From contig CAMBBT010000004.1 in the NCBI GenBank assembly GCA_945864455.1, positions 1 through 35,945 of the forward strand: 35,945 nucleotides of DNA, in the 5' to 3' direction. Position numbers and translations under genes: made by a program. Source of the stretch: Polynucleobacter meluiroseus (GTDB taxonomy: Bacteria > Pseudomonadota > Gammaproteobacteria > Burkholderiales > Burkholderiaceae). Positions 1 to 9,425 of the stretch are shown here, in pieces (the first letter of the stretch is position 1; each line of letters starts with the position of its first letter). The notes under the pieces were generated by a model that did no database searches, was not told where the DNA came from, and saw only the letters and a list, made by a program, of their open reading frames with translations.

Positions 1-965
1 AGCAAGGGCTCTAAGCTTTGACTCAAGGTATTGAGGCGGTTACTAAGTTGGGCACCAAGTGTATTTGCTCGTTTGCCTAGCATCTGCGGAAGAGATCCAC
101 TTTCCGAAGCAATTCTGAGTAATTGTAAGGTTTCAATATCAAACAAAACATGTTTAGGGTCGGCGCGCATTAGAGCATCACCCAGTGGCCAACCCCGAGT
201 AAGGTGTTTGAATACCTCAGCACTGAAGTCATGACTAAGCCAATGGTTGGAGGATTGCGCTGTTACACGAAGCGCATCGGGAAGCGCTAAACCTGAGTCT
301 AGTAAATGTCCCAAGGTTCTGCACCAGTAAGTCAGCGTTGCTAAACGAAATAGTTTACCTAGCATTGGAATGCAAAAACTCAGTTGGTCACATTTTTTCT
401 GAAGGCGGGGTATTTTGAGCCAGGCAATCAGAAATAATCCAGAGCTACTGATCAGAAGGGCGCTGATTTCTAAGAAAAAATATTCAATGATGGTGGATAT
501 TTGAATGAGCGCTTTTGTAGGCGCTGGTAATTCAGCCTGAAAGTGAGCAAAGACATCCTTAAATACGGGAACAACCCAAATCATCATGACCAGAATTAGC
601 AAAAAGGAGCTAGCAAGAGTGATTACGGGGTAACTTAAAGCCTGTTGTACTTTGCGGCGTAACTCAATTTGCGCCTCAAGCTGCTGGCAAATGGTTTGTA
701 GTGCCAGTTCAATATTTCCGGTGCGCTCACTGACTCGAATGAGATTAATAAATTCTGCTGAGAATTGATTTCTCTGAAGTAGCAAGGCTTGAGAAAAGCT
801 TTCCCCTTGCCTTAACTGCATACATAAATTGCTTAAACAGCGTTGCCACTGCTTTGGGCTGGATGCAAGTATGAGCTCCATCGCATTTAAGAGTGGGAGG
901 CCAACAGTTAAGAGGGATAGGAGTTGCTGTGCAAATGTCAGTTGATCAGATTTACTTAGTGCCAT
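1..965 (-). CDS. Type II secretion / type IV pilus inner-membrane platform protein (GspF/PilC family), 3' end outside the window
   Basis: Manual reverse-strand translation from ATG at 965 gives MALSKSDQLTFAQQLLSLLTVGLPLLNAMELILASSPKQW...LIRVSERTGNIELALQTICQQLEAQIELRRKVQQALSYPVI..., typical of GspF/PilC; open to the window edge; overlaps the GspE stop by 10 bp. Confidence 0.9.
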   Translation of the reverse strand, partial: MALSKSDQLTFAQQLLSLLTVGLPLLNAMELILASSPKQWQRCLSNLCMQLRQGESFSQALLLQRNQFSAEFINLIRVSERTGNIELALQTICQQLEAQIELRRKVQQALSYPVITLASSFLLILVMMIWVVPVFKDVFAHFQAELPAPTKALIQISTIIEYFFLEISALLISSSGLFLIAWLKIPRLQKKCDQLSFCIPMLGKLFRLATLTYWCRTLGHLLDSGLALPDALRVTAQSSNHWLSHDFSAEVFKHLTRGWPLGDALMRADPKHVLFDIETLQLLRIASESGSLPQMLGKRANTLGAQLSNRLNTLSQSLEPL

Positions 966-2035
966 GTATCGACCTCAGTCTTTAGATCGACTTCTTGAAT
1001 TAAACCTGCCTTGACGTAGTGAAGTCCAGCCTCATACATGCTTGGATACTTTAAAGATGGATCAAATAAATGGGTTGCACCCAATACTTCATGTACCCCA
1101 ATACGACCATAACTACCAGTGCCTTTGCAGGCAGAGCATTTTCTGGCCTCTTCAATACTTCGACCCAAACATTGCCGACATATTTTGCGAATCAAGCGTT
1201 GCGAGCTGACGCTACACAAGCAAGATTCGAGCGCCTCTTGGTCAAGACCTAAACTTTTTAATCTAGTCAGTGCGCCTCTAGCATTGCGGGTGTGTAGCGT
1301 GCTTAAGACAAGATGGCCCGTTTGCGCTGCTTGTATAGCAAGCTGTGCAGTAGCGCTATCGCGAATTTCTCCAATCATGATGATATCTGGATCTTGCCGC
1401 AACAGGGCTCGGATGATGGTCGAAAAATCTAAGCCTGAGCGCGGGTGATACGCCACTTGATTCACTCCAGGTAGGCGAATTTCAATAGGGTCTTCTATAG
1501 AGCAAAGATTGCGATGACTTTGATTCAGTGAACGTAAACAACTGTAGAGAGTTCTGGTTTTGCCACTACCGGTAGGACCAGTTACCAATATCAGACCATT
1601 GGTTTGCTTGAGGGCATTCTGAAATATTACCAACTGTTCTGGAAGTAATCCAACTTGTTCGATAGCAAGATCATTAATGCAATTGGGCAAAATCCGGATA
1701 ACTGCTTTTTCTCCATGCAGAGTGGGAATGATTGAAACTCGGCAGTCAACATTGGGTTTAGAAAAATCAGGGCCAATTAAAAGTCGGCCATCTTGGGGAA
1801 GGCGTTTTTCAGCAATATCAAGTCGCGCCAGTATCTTGATGCGGGTGATTAATCGCTCATGCAGTTGAATCTCAAATTGCGCTTGCACTTGTAGCAAGCC
1901 ATCCACCCGAATGCGAACTAAAGTAGCCTGTGATCCTACTTCAACATGGATATCACTCGCCCTAGATTCCAGCGCATTGACTGCGATTTCATGCCAGGTA
2001 CGAATAATGATTGAATCATCTTGGTCGTTGCTCAA
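956..2035 (-). CDS. GspE/PilB-family secretion/pilus assembly ATPase, short form
   Basis: Walker A LVTGPTGSGKTRTLY, Walker B-type DPDIIMIGEIRD, TGHLVLSTLHT, and C-terminal CRQC...CSACKGTG tetracysteine motif; TTG start overlaps the upstream stop. Confidence 0.93.
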   Translation of the reverse strand: MSNDQDDSIIIRTWHEIAVNALESRASDIHVEVGSQATLVRIRVDGLLQVQAQFEIQLHERLITRIKILARLDIAEKRLPQDGRLLIGPDFSKPNVDCRVSIIPTLHGEKAVIRILPNCINDLAIEQVGLLPEQLVIFQNALKQTNGLILVTGPTGSGKTRTLYSCLRSLNQSHRNLCSIEDPIEIRLPGVNQVAYHPRSGLDFSTIIRALLRQDPDIIMIGEIRDSATAQLAIQAAQTGHLVLSTLHTRNARGALTRLKSLGLDQEALESCLCSVSSQRLIRKICRQCLGRSIEEARKCSACKGTGSYGRIGVHEVLGATHLFDPSLKYPSMYEAGLHYVKAGLIQEVDLKTEVDTWH

Positions 2036-3321
2036 TCTTGTTCTTGAGTGAGGGCAGGTCGATAGAGCTTAACGGTCTTTACGCCCTGATCATCAAATTG
2101 AACAATCTCCATCACGATGCCTGCAATTCGCAAGCTGACATCATGATCCGGTATTGCCTCGAGCTTTTCTAGAATGAGACCGTTTAGCGTGCGAGGGCCA
2201 TCTAATGGCAGGTTGAGATTGAGTAGACGATTGAGGTCTCGAAGAGATGCGGTGCCGCTAGCTAGGTAGGTGCCATTCGCCAACCATTGGGGGTCATTTG
2301 AAAGATTAGAAAAGGAGGTTGTGAACTCACCAATGAGCTCCTCCACGATATCTTCAAAGGTCACTAAACCAAGGACCTCACCATATTCATTGACGACCAG
2401 GCTTAAACGCTGTTGATTATCTTGAAAGAATTGCATTTGTTGTAAAACTGGCGTCCCGCTTGGAATGAAATAAGGCTCATTTAATAAGGATTTAAAGTCT
2501 TCATGTTTTAAGTCTATATCACCAAGAAGTGACAAGGCCTTCTTGACAGATAGGATGCCAACTATTTGCTCAGAATCACCGTCGCAGACTGGTAGCTTAT
2601 TGTGATAGCAGGTTTCTAACTGTTGAACTACCTCGTCAATCGGTCGCGCGAGATCCAAAATTTCAATTTTTGATCTTGGGGTCATCACATCATCAACCGT
2701 AATGTTTTCTAAGTTAAATAAGTTCAGCAAAATATTACGGTGATGGTTTGATACGAAGCGATTAGATTCTAGAACCAAGCTGCGCAATTCTTCTTTACTC
2801 ATGGTTCTGCTATCCGAGGAAGATTGCAGGCCGAAGACCTTCATTAGGCCTGATACAAAGCTATTAATAAACCACAGCAGGGGCTTTAAGAAAAAGGTCA
2901 GCGGCAAAATGAACCAGCCCACTTTGGAAGCAATCTTTTCTGGAAAAGCTGCTCCTATGACCTTCGGAGTGATTTCACTAAAAATAATAATGAGCAAAGC
3001 AACTACTAAAGTTGCTAAAGAAAGTACGAGCCCACTATCTCCAAAGATATGCAGGGCAATTCCAGTCACTAGGATTGGCAGAATAGTATTGATCAGATTG
3101 TTGGAAATTAAGAGCACTGATAAAAGCGAATCAATCCGCTTTAAGAGTCGCTCTGCCAAGGCAGCCCCTTTATTGCCGCTGGTGGCCATGGCGCGTAGGT
3201 GATGACGATTTGATGAAAGCATGCTAGTTTCGGCCATTGAAAAAAAGCCCGAAAGAGCCAGTAAAAAGAGGACGAGAGCAACTTGGCTATAAAAAGGCCA
3301 ATCGTTAAAAAAGGTATCCAT
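2032..3321 (-). CDS. HlyC/CorC (CNNM/DUF21) family membrane protein with CBS pair and CorC_HlyC C-terminal domain
   Basis: MDTFFNDWPFYSQVALVLFLLALSGFFSMAETSMLSSNRHHLRAMA (DUF21), VDDVMTPRSKIEILD (CBS), EYGEVLGLVTFEDIVEELIGEF; internal ATG at 3321 preferred over the ORF-track start. Confidence 0.9.
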   Translation of the reverse strand: MDTFFNDWPFYSQVALVLFLLALSGFFSMAETSMLSSNRHHLRAMATSGNKGAALAERLLKRIDSLLSVLLISNNLINTILPILVTGIALHIFGDSGLVLSLATLVVALLIIIFSEITPKVIGAAFPEKIASKVGWFILPLTFFLKPLLWFINSFVSGLMKVFGLQSSSDSRTMSKEELRSLVLESNRFVSNHHRNILLNLFNLENITVDDVMTPRSKIEILDLARPIDEVVQQLETCYHNKLPVCDGDSEQIVGILSVKKALSLLGDIDLKHEDFKSLLNEPYFIPSGTPVLQQMQFFQDNQQRLSLVVNEYGEVLGLVTFEDIVEELIGEFTTSFSNLSNDPQWLANGTYLASGTASLRDLNRLLNLNLPLDGPRTLNGLILEKLEAIPDHDVSLRIAGIVMEIVQFDDQGVKTVKLYRPALTQEQD

Positions 3322-3439
3322 GATGTCTGCCTGCAAAAAGTAAGGATGAATCAATATAGCAAAGTGGCATTTCACAAGCTATAGATATGAAAGAAAGTAG
3401 TGTCGTCTACAGTGTTTAATTATGTGAGAATCACTTCAT

Positions 3440-3952
3440 ATGACCCCAATCAAAAAACAAGCTAGCTCAGATAGCGCCCAATATTGCGTCATTGCAGCCC
3501 CTTTTGGGGGTTTAGGGGTTTTGACTGAGCTAGTTGATGGCAGTTTGATGTTATCCAGAATTGAGTATTTACCTGCTACCACTGCCTTAGTGAGCCCTAA
3601 AAATCAACTGGCAAGAGAGGCAGAAAAGCAGTTCAAGGCCTACTTCCAGAATCCCCATCATCAATTTGATTTGCCGCTAAAGCCATCAGGAACAGAGCAT
3701 CAGCAAAGGGTTTGGAGCAGTATTCAGACGATACCGGTTGGTACAACTAAAACCTATGGCGAGATTGCAAATAAGATTAAGAGCGGCCCACGTGCGGTGG
3801 GCACAGCCTGCGGTGCCAATCCCTACCCTTTAATCTCACCCTGTCATCGAGTGGTTTCTGCTGAAGGAATTGGTGGTTTTATGAAAGAAGATGCGCCTGG
3901 CCTATATCGGCAAATCAAATTATGGCTTTTGAAGCATGAGGGCGCGCTATAG
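3440..3952 (+). CDS. ogt: Methylated-DNA--[protein]-cysteine S-methyltransferase
   Basis: QQRVWSSIQTIPVGTTKTYGEIA...RAVGTACGANPYPLISPCHRVVSAEGIGGF; PCHRV active-site motif. Confidence 0.92.
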   Translation: MTPIKKQASSDSAQYCVIAAPFGGLGVLTELVDGSLMLSRIEYLPATTALVSPKNQLAREAEKQFKAYFQNPHHQFDLPLKPSGTEHQQRVWSSIQTIPVGTTKTYGEIANKIKSGPRAVGTACGANPYPLISPCHRVVSAEGIGGFMKEDAPGLYRQIKLWLLKHEGAL

Positions 3953-3954
3953 GT

Positions 3955-4935
3955 TCAGATTTCTTTTCTGAGCGATCTAGAAAATAGATTAAAAAAGGCC
4001 TGCATGAGTACATCACTCTTCACTGAAAATTTTGTAAAAGTGTAAAAGACCATCACCGTTTTTCTAGAAAGCTTTACCTCATCTATGTTGCTAAATTCAT
4101 TTCGCTTCGCAATCTTTGAGAGTGTCATTACTGCTAAGCCAAAAGCTAGGAAGCAAAAGCGCCGCATCCCAAGTTCTGCTTTTGGAATCAGGAGTATGTA
4201 GCTTAGGGAGTCTTGGAGCTTCTGATAAGAAATCTTTAAAAGCGCTTTCTGGCTGATATCGGCTGGCTTCCAAGATACGCCGCGCGCATGATCTTCAGGC
4301 GAGTCTTTCAGGATATTGGTCATTTGTAAGGCTTGGCCAAAAGCAATAGCAAGGCCATCGTGACCCTTCATGTTTTTTGCAAATGCAGATGAGTGATTAC
4401 TAAAAACAGTAGTGAGCAGTTCTCCCACTACACCCGCAACAACATAACAATATTTCTCAAACTCGCATAAGTCTTTTAGGCCTGTCTGAGTCTGTTTGCC
4501 ATGAAAATAAGACATACCCTCTGACATAATCGAGACACAACGACTTACTGCTGCTTGATCATCTTTTGAGCAAGTATGCAAAATTCGTAAAACGGTTGGG
4601 GTGTGGGCAATGAGATCTAACTCATCTAGATTGCCATAATGATCAAGCGCTTTAAGACAGGGCTCTACAAAAGACTCAACAGGTGATTTTTTGAGAACTG
4701 CGTCTAAAAATAATTGAGAGAGCTTTTGCTTCGTCTCTGGACTTAAATCTGCTGCATCTTCAATGGTATCCACAATCCGGCACAGCAAATAAGTATTGCC
4801 CACCACTTTTTCAATCGGGGGAGGCAAAAGCGGGATAGTCAGAGCAAAGGTGCGGGAGACTGAGCCCAAAATGGCTTTTTGGTAAGCCAGATCTGTGCTC
4901 GGGTTCTCGCTAAGGCCCATTTGAGATAAATTCAC
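3955..4935 (-). CDS. Squalene/phytoene synthase family protein, likely squalene synthase
   Basis: SRTFALTIPLLP, DTIEDAAD aspartate-rich motif, YCYVVAGVVGELLTTVF, QMTNILKDSPEDHARG second aspartate-rich motif. Confidence 0.85.
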   Translation of the reverse strand: MNLSQMGLSENPSTDLAYQKAILGSVSRTFALTIPLLPPPIEKVVGNTYLLCRIVDTIEDAADLSPETKQKLSQLFLDAVLKKSPVESFVEPCLKALDHYGNLDELDLIAHTPTVLRILHTCSKDDQAAVSRCVSIMSEGMSYFHGKQTQTGLKDLCEFEKYCYVVAGVVGELLTTVFSNHSSAFAKNMKGHDGLAIAFGQALQMTNILKDSPEDHARGVSWKPADISQKALLKISYQKLQDSLSYILLIPKAELGMRRFCFLAFGLAVMTLSKIAKRNEFSNIDEVKLSRKTVMVFYTFTKFSVKSDVLMQAFFNLFSRSLRKEI

Positions 4936-5042
4936 CCTTGAATTATGTCAGAGTAGGATGCCCTAAATAGCGACAAATTCCCTTACTGGTAAAAGTGACA
5001 TGGTCATATAATTTCACCAAATTATTAAAGGAGAAATAGGGC

Positions 5043-6458
5043 GTGCTTTTTTGGTTCGTCATCATTTATTGGCTCATATCCATCGGCATTGGATTATGGG
5101 CTGCCTTACGGGTTAAAAATACCGCTGACTTTGCTGCTGCTGGTCATAGCCTACCTCTGCCGATTGTTACCGCCACTGTTTTTGCTACTTGGTTTGGTGC
5201 GGAAGCAGTTTTAGGCGTCCCCGCTACTTTTCTAAAAGAGGGTTTGGGTGGCGTCGTTGCCGATCCTTTCGGCTCTTCCATGTGTTTGATCTTAGTCGGT
5301 CTCTTTTTTGCCCGCCATCTCTATAACCGCCGAATGCTCACGATTGGTGACTTCTTTCGTGAAAAATACGGACGTACTGTTGAAGTATTGGTAACGCTTT
5401 GTATTGTGGTCTCTTATTTGGGTTGGGTTGCCGCACAAATTAAAGCTTTGGGTCTCGTATTTAATGTGGTGTCTGACGGCAGTATCACTCAGACTGCTGG
5501 CATGATTATTGGGGCTGGAAGTGTATTGATTTACACCTTATTTGGTGGCATGTGGTCGGTTGCAATTACTGACTTTATTCAAATGATCATTATCGTCATT
5601 GGCATGCTGTATATCAGTGGGGAAATGGCTGAGCAGACTGGTGGCATCGGTGTAGTAATAGAGCATGCAGCAGCTGCCGGCCAATTTAGTAACTTCTGGC
5701 CGGATATGAATCTGGCTTCTATCTTGGGCTTCACGGCAGCCTTATGCACCATGATGCTTGGCTCAATTCCTCAGCAGGATGTTTTCCAACGCATTACCTC
5801 CTCCAAGAATGTCAATATTGCTGTGCAGGCCGCAATCTTGGGCGGTGTCCTTTACTTTATTTTCGCTTTCATACCAATGTATTTGGCTTATTCGGCAACA
5901 CTCATTAATCCAGAGCTGGTGAAGGAGTATTTATATACTGATTCACAGATGATTTTACCAAAATTGATTTTAAATCACGCGCCACTGATCGCGCAGGTCA
6001 TGTTTTTTGGGGCTTTACTTTCGGCAATTAAGAGTTGCGCTAGTGCAACATTACTCGCCCCATCAGTCACATTTGCAGAAAATATTGTGCGAGGATTTTT
6101 TAAGCACTTAAGCGATCAAGAGCTATTAAAAATTATGCGTATCACGGTATTGTGTTTTTCTATTGTGGTTACCCTCTTTGCGATTAATTCTGAGTTATCG
6201 ATTTTCAAGATGGTTGAGAGTGCCTATAAGGTAACTTTGGTTGCAGCCTTTGTTCCTCTAGCATTCGGGGTGTACTGGCCAAGAGCAAATGCTTTGGGTG
6301 GTCTGCTGTCGGTAGTCTGTGGCCTCACTATTTGGATTGCTTGTGAAATTTTGGCGCCAAATGCTATTTTGCCGCCACAGTTGGCAGGCTTACTAGCCAG
6401 CATTATGGGGATGGTCTTGGGCGGCTATCTATCTAAAGATCTCTTAAAAACGGCTTAG
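5043..6458 (+). CDS. Sodium:solute symporter (SSS) family transporter
   Basis: Multi-TM protein; GTG start after AAAGGAGA; LPIVTATVFATWFGAEAVLGVPA...MLTIGDFFREKYGR...SIPQQDVFQRITSSKN typical of the SSS family. Confidence 0.9.
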   Translation: MLFWFVIIYWLISIGIGLWAALRVKNTADFAAAGHSLPLPIVTATVFATWFGAEAVLGVPATFLKEGLGGVVADPFGSSMCLILVGLFFARHLYNRRMLTIGDFFREKYGRTVEVLVTLCIVVSYLGWVAAQIKALGLVFNVVSDGSITQTAGMIIGAGSVLIYTLFGGMWSVAITDFIQMIIIVIGMLYISGEMAEQTGGIGVVIEHAAAAGQFSNFWPDMNLASILGFTAALCTMMLGSIPQQDVFQRITSSKNVNIAVQAAILGGVLYFIFAFIPMYLAYSATLINPELVKEYLYTDSQMILPKLILNHAPLIAQVMFFGALLSAIKSCASATLLAPSVTFAENIVRGFFKHLSDQELLKIMRITVLCFSIVVTLFAINSELSIFKMVESAYKVTLVAAFVPLAFGVYWPRANALGGLLSVVCGLTIWIACEILAPNAILPPQLAGLLASIMGMVLGGYLSKDLLKTA

Positions 6459-6559
6459 ATGTCCCTTGCCTAAAAATTAGGCAATCAAAATTGTTGTGTC
6501 GAAAAATATTCTCATCTAGTATTTAAGTAATACAAAAATTTTATTCTGATGGGATTCCT

Positions 6560-7579
6560 ATGAAAATCTGTGTAATTGGCGGGGGTGGCGCTATTGGCGG
6601 CTACCTAGCGGTAATGTTGGCACGAGCGGGCAATGAGGTAACCGTTGTAGCGCGCGGCGCAACTTTAGCTGCAGTTAAAGAGCGCGGTTTGGCATTAATC
6701 ATGGATGACCAGCCAGAGCCTCTGGTAGCCGAAGTCAAAGCAGTTGAAAAAATTTCTGATGTGGAAACACCAGACGTCATTATGTTGGCTGTGAAGGCAC
6801 ATCAAGTTGATCCAATCATTCATGACTTAGCAGCCATCATGGGTCCAGAGACTATTTTGATTCCGATGCAAAATGGCATTCCGTGGTGGTATTTCCAAAA
6901 GCTTGCTGGCGTTTATCAAGATCACTCTGTTGAAACAGTAGATGCAGGTGGTGTAGCAAGGAAAGCAATTAACCCAAACAATATTATTGGTTGTGTCGTT
7001 TACCCTGCAACTTTTACTCAAGCTCCTGGTGTGATTCGACACGTAGAGGGTAATCGTTTCCCATTAGGCGAGTTGGATGGTAAGCCTTCTGAGCGAATCC
7101 AAAAGATGTCTGAGATGATGGGCGCGGCTGGATTTAAGTCTCCAATTTTGGAAGATATTCGTTCAGAGATTTGGCTCAAACTTTGGGGCAATATGACTTT
7201 TAATCCAATCAGCGCTTTAACCCATGGAACCTTAGAAGGCATTTGCCAATACCCATTGACCAAAGAATTAGCGCGCAACATGATGGCAGAAGCTCAATCT
7301 GTTGCAGAAAAGTTAGGCGTGACTTTCCGGGTTGATATTGAGCGTCGTATTGCCGGCGCTGAAAAAGTCGGCAAGCATAAGACCTCTATGTTGCAGGACT
7401 TAGAGGCTGGGCGTAGCTTAGAGATCGACGCGCTTTTGGGCTCGGCGATTGAGTTAGGTAAGATCACCCAAACACCAACTCCTTGTTTGAACGCTGTATT
7501 TGCTTTGACAAAGTACCTAGATGAAAACGTTCAAGCCTCCAAAGGTAGCTTAGCCTTACCATCTGTATCAGGTTACTAG
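6560..7579 (+). CDS. Ketopantoate reductase family protein (2-dehydropantoate 2-reductase-like)
   Basis: N-terminal MKICVIGGGGAIGGYLAVMLARAGNEVTVVARG Rossmann motif; IWLKLWGNMTFNPISALT; KTSMLQDLEAGRSLEIDALLGSAIELG typical of PanE C-terminal domain. Confidence 0.9.
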   Translation: MKICVIGGGGAIGGYLAVMLARAGNEVTVVARGATLAAVKERGLALIMDDQPEPLVAEVKAVEKISDVETPDVIMLAVKAHQVDPIIHDLAAIMGPETILIPMQNGIPWWYFQKLAGVYQDHSVETVDAGGVARKAINPNNIIGCVVYPATFTQAPGVIRHVEGNRFPLGELDGKPSERIQKMSEMMGAAGFKSPILEDIRSEIWLKLWGNMTFNPISALTHGTLEGICQYPLTKELARNMMAEAQSVAEKLGVTFRVDIERRIAGAEKVGKHKTSMLQDLEAGRSLEIDALLGSAIELGKITQTPTPCLNAVFALTKYLDENVQASKGSLALPSVSGY

Positions 7580-7607
7580 GTGTTACAAAAGTAAACTGAA
7601 GATATTG

Positions 7608-7640
7608 AAAATCCTTGCTATGTTGAGTAGCAAGGATTTT
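7608..7640 (+). terminator. Intrinsic terminator, possibly bidirectional, between convergent panE-like and FAH-like genes
   Basis: AAAATCCTTGCTA (7608-7620) / TAGCAAGGATTTT (7628-7640): perfect 13-bp inverted repeat, 7-nt loop, followed by T. Confidence 0.85.
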
Positions 7641-7659
7641 TGTTCTTAGGGAAACTGCT

Positions 7660-8427
7660 TTACTCGAAGCGATTATCGAGGCGACCAACGCCATCAATGA
7701 TGATGCTGACATTGCTACCTGGCTTCATTGAGCCAACACCTACTGAGGTGCCGCAAGCAATGATGTCTCCTGCTTGCAGCGGAACATCTTGGGAAATTAA
7801 GCTAACTAATTTCGCAGGCGGAAAAATCATATCTGCAATCGGATAGTTCTGACGTTCTTGATCATTCAGAATAGTTTTGATGCTTAATTTGCTGGGATCT
7901 ACACCAGTAGTGATGAAGGGGCCAAAGACGCCAAAGGTATTAAAGCTCTTCGAGCGAGTCCATTGGGCGTAGCCTGGATCACGATTCAGAATTTCTATAG
8001 CAGTCACATCATTGATGCAGGTGTAACCAAAAATCACTTTTGCAGCCTCAATTTCATCAGCCTCATGGATATGCTGGCCAATGACAATCCCAAGCTCACC
8101 CTCATAAACTACTTTGCCTGAGTAGGACTTGGGTGTGCGAATAGTTTGATTGGCAGCTAAGAAGGAGTTATTTCCCTTTAGGAAGTACAAAGGTTCAGCA
8201 GGCACAGCATGCTCCAGTTTAGTTACCAGCGCATGGAAGTTATCGACCATTGCAACCATTTTGGATGGGATGCAAGGGATATCAATCGTGACGTCTGCTA
8301 ATTGGAGTGTTTCACCTGTTGGTTTTGGATCCCTGAACAAGTCGCCCGAATAAACCACAATGAGGTCGCCCTGCACCTGTCCTAAACCACTTTTCCCTTG
8401 ATGCTGAAATCTAAGCCATTGAGCCAT
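7660..8427 (-). CDS. Fumarylacetoacetate hydrolase (FAH) family protein
   Basis: KVVYEGELGIVIGQHIHEADEIEAAKVIFGYTCINDVTAIEIL...SLISQDVPLQAGDIIACGTSVGVGSMKPGSNVSIIIDGVGRLDN. Confidence 0.93.
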   Translation of the reverse strand: MAQWLRFQHQGKSGLGQVQGDLIVVYSGDLFRDPKPTGETLQLADVTIDIPCIPSKMVAMVDNFHALVTKLEHAVPAEPLYFLKGNNSFLAANQTIRTPKSYSGKVVYEGELGIVIGQHIHEADEIEAAKVIFGYTCINDVTAIEILNRDPGYAQWTRSKSFNTFGVFGPFITTGVDPSKLSIKTILNDQERQNYPIADMIFPPAKLVSLISQDVPLQAGDIIACGTSVGVGSMKPGSNVSIIIDGVGRLDNRFE

Positions 8428-8482
8428 GATGAGTTCCTGTAAAGTGAATATTTGATAGACAATATCTTACAGGGATCAATGG

Positions 8483-9418
8483 ATGTCTAAGGCTTCGGAA
8501 CTTACTTTTGCATCAGAATTGGATCAGCCCATCCGCTATATGGAGCGTACCCGAAGCTATTACCTGGGCTTGGGATATGACAACCCCTATATCTGGGCCC
8601 ATTACATTGATGTGCCATTTACACCACTTCAAAAACCACTCAATCAATCTGTATTGGGCTTAATTACCACTGCAGTTCCTTATGACCCCGATAAAGGCCT
8701 TCAAGGTCCAGGTGCTCCTTATAACGCTGCTGCTAAGTTTTACCGGCCCTATCAAAGCCCTGTGGCTGGTGATATCGATTTACGAATTGCTCACGTTGGC
8801 ATCGATCGTAAAAATGCCAATATGGAAGAGAGTGATTGTTGGTTTCCGTTAGCGACAGCTAAACAAGCAGTTCAGGCTGGGAAAGTGAGGGCGCTATCAC
8901 CCAATTTTTATGGACTACCAACCAATCGTAGTCAACGCCATACTCTAGAAATAGATGCGCCCCTCATTTTAGAAATGCTACGTACGGACAAAGTTGATGT
9001 TGCAGTTTTAATTCCGAATTGCCCAATATGCCATCAGAGTCAAAGTTTGTTAGCACGATATTTAGAGGCAAACGGCATTTCTACTGTTGTGATGGGCGCT
9101 GCAAAAGATATTGTGGAATATTGCGGTATACCGAGGTTTTTATTTAGCGACTTTCCTCTGGGTAATGCGGCAGCCAAGCCTCATGATTCCCCCTCTCGAA
9201 CACTAAATTTTGAATTAGCACTAAGCCTTTTAGAGAGTGCTCCTGCAGCGCGCACGACAGTGCAGTCACCGCTGAGCTGGTCTACTGATCCGAGATGGAA
9301 GTTAGATTATTCCAATCTAGAAAAATTATCCCCAGAAGAGGTTTCACGCTTAAGAGAAGAGGCAGAGCAGGTTCGTATTACTGCACGTGAGCTCAGAATG
9401 AAAAATGTAGGAAATTAA
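8483..9418 (+). CDS. Glycine/sarcosine/betaine reductase selenoprotein B (GrdB/PrdB)-like family protein, Cys form
   Basis: VDVAVLIPNCPICHQSQSLLARYLEANGISTVVMGAAKDIVEYCGIPRFLFSDFPLGNAAAKPHD resembles the GrdB/PrdB C-terminal region (redox CxxC, then ..PR..F.D.PLGN). Confidence 0.65.
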   Translation: MSKASELTFASELDQPIRYMERTRSYYLGLGYDNPYIWAHYIDVPFTPLQKPLNQSVLGLITTAVPYDPDKGLQGPGAPYNAAAKFYRPYQSPVAGDIDLRIAHVGIDRKNANMEESDCWFPLATAKQAVQAGKVRALSPNFYGLPTNRSQRHTLEIDAPLILEMLRTDKVDVAVLIPNCPICHQSQSLLARYLEANGISTVVMGAAKDIVEYCGIPRFLFSDFPLGNAAAKPHDSPSRTLNFELALSLLESAPAARTTVQSPLSWSTDPRWKLDYSNLEKLSPEEVSRLREEAEQVRITARELRMKNVGN

Positions 9419-9425
9419 TTTCTTT

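Noticed and set aside
6466-6484. Perfect hairpin TTGCCTAA-AAA-TTAGGCAA after the SSS transporter
   Set aside because: No U tract follows on the + strand, so it is not a clear intrinsic terminator; possibly an mRNA 3' end or decay element, but not supportable alone.
9020-9031. Possible selenocysteine site in the GrdB-like gene
   Set aside because: Both positions of the CxxC are ordinary TGC codons and there is no in-frame TGA, so there is no evidence for Sec insertion.
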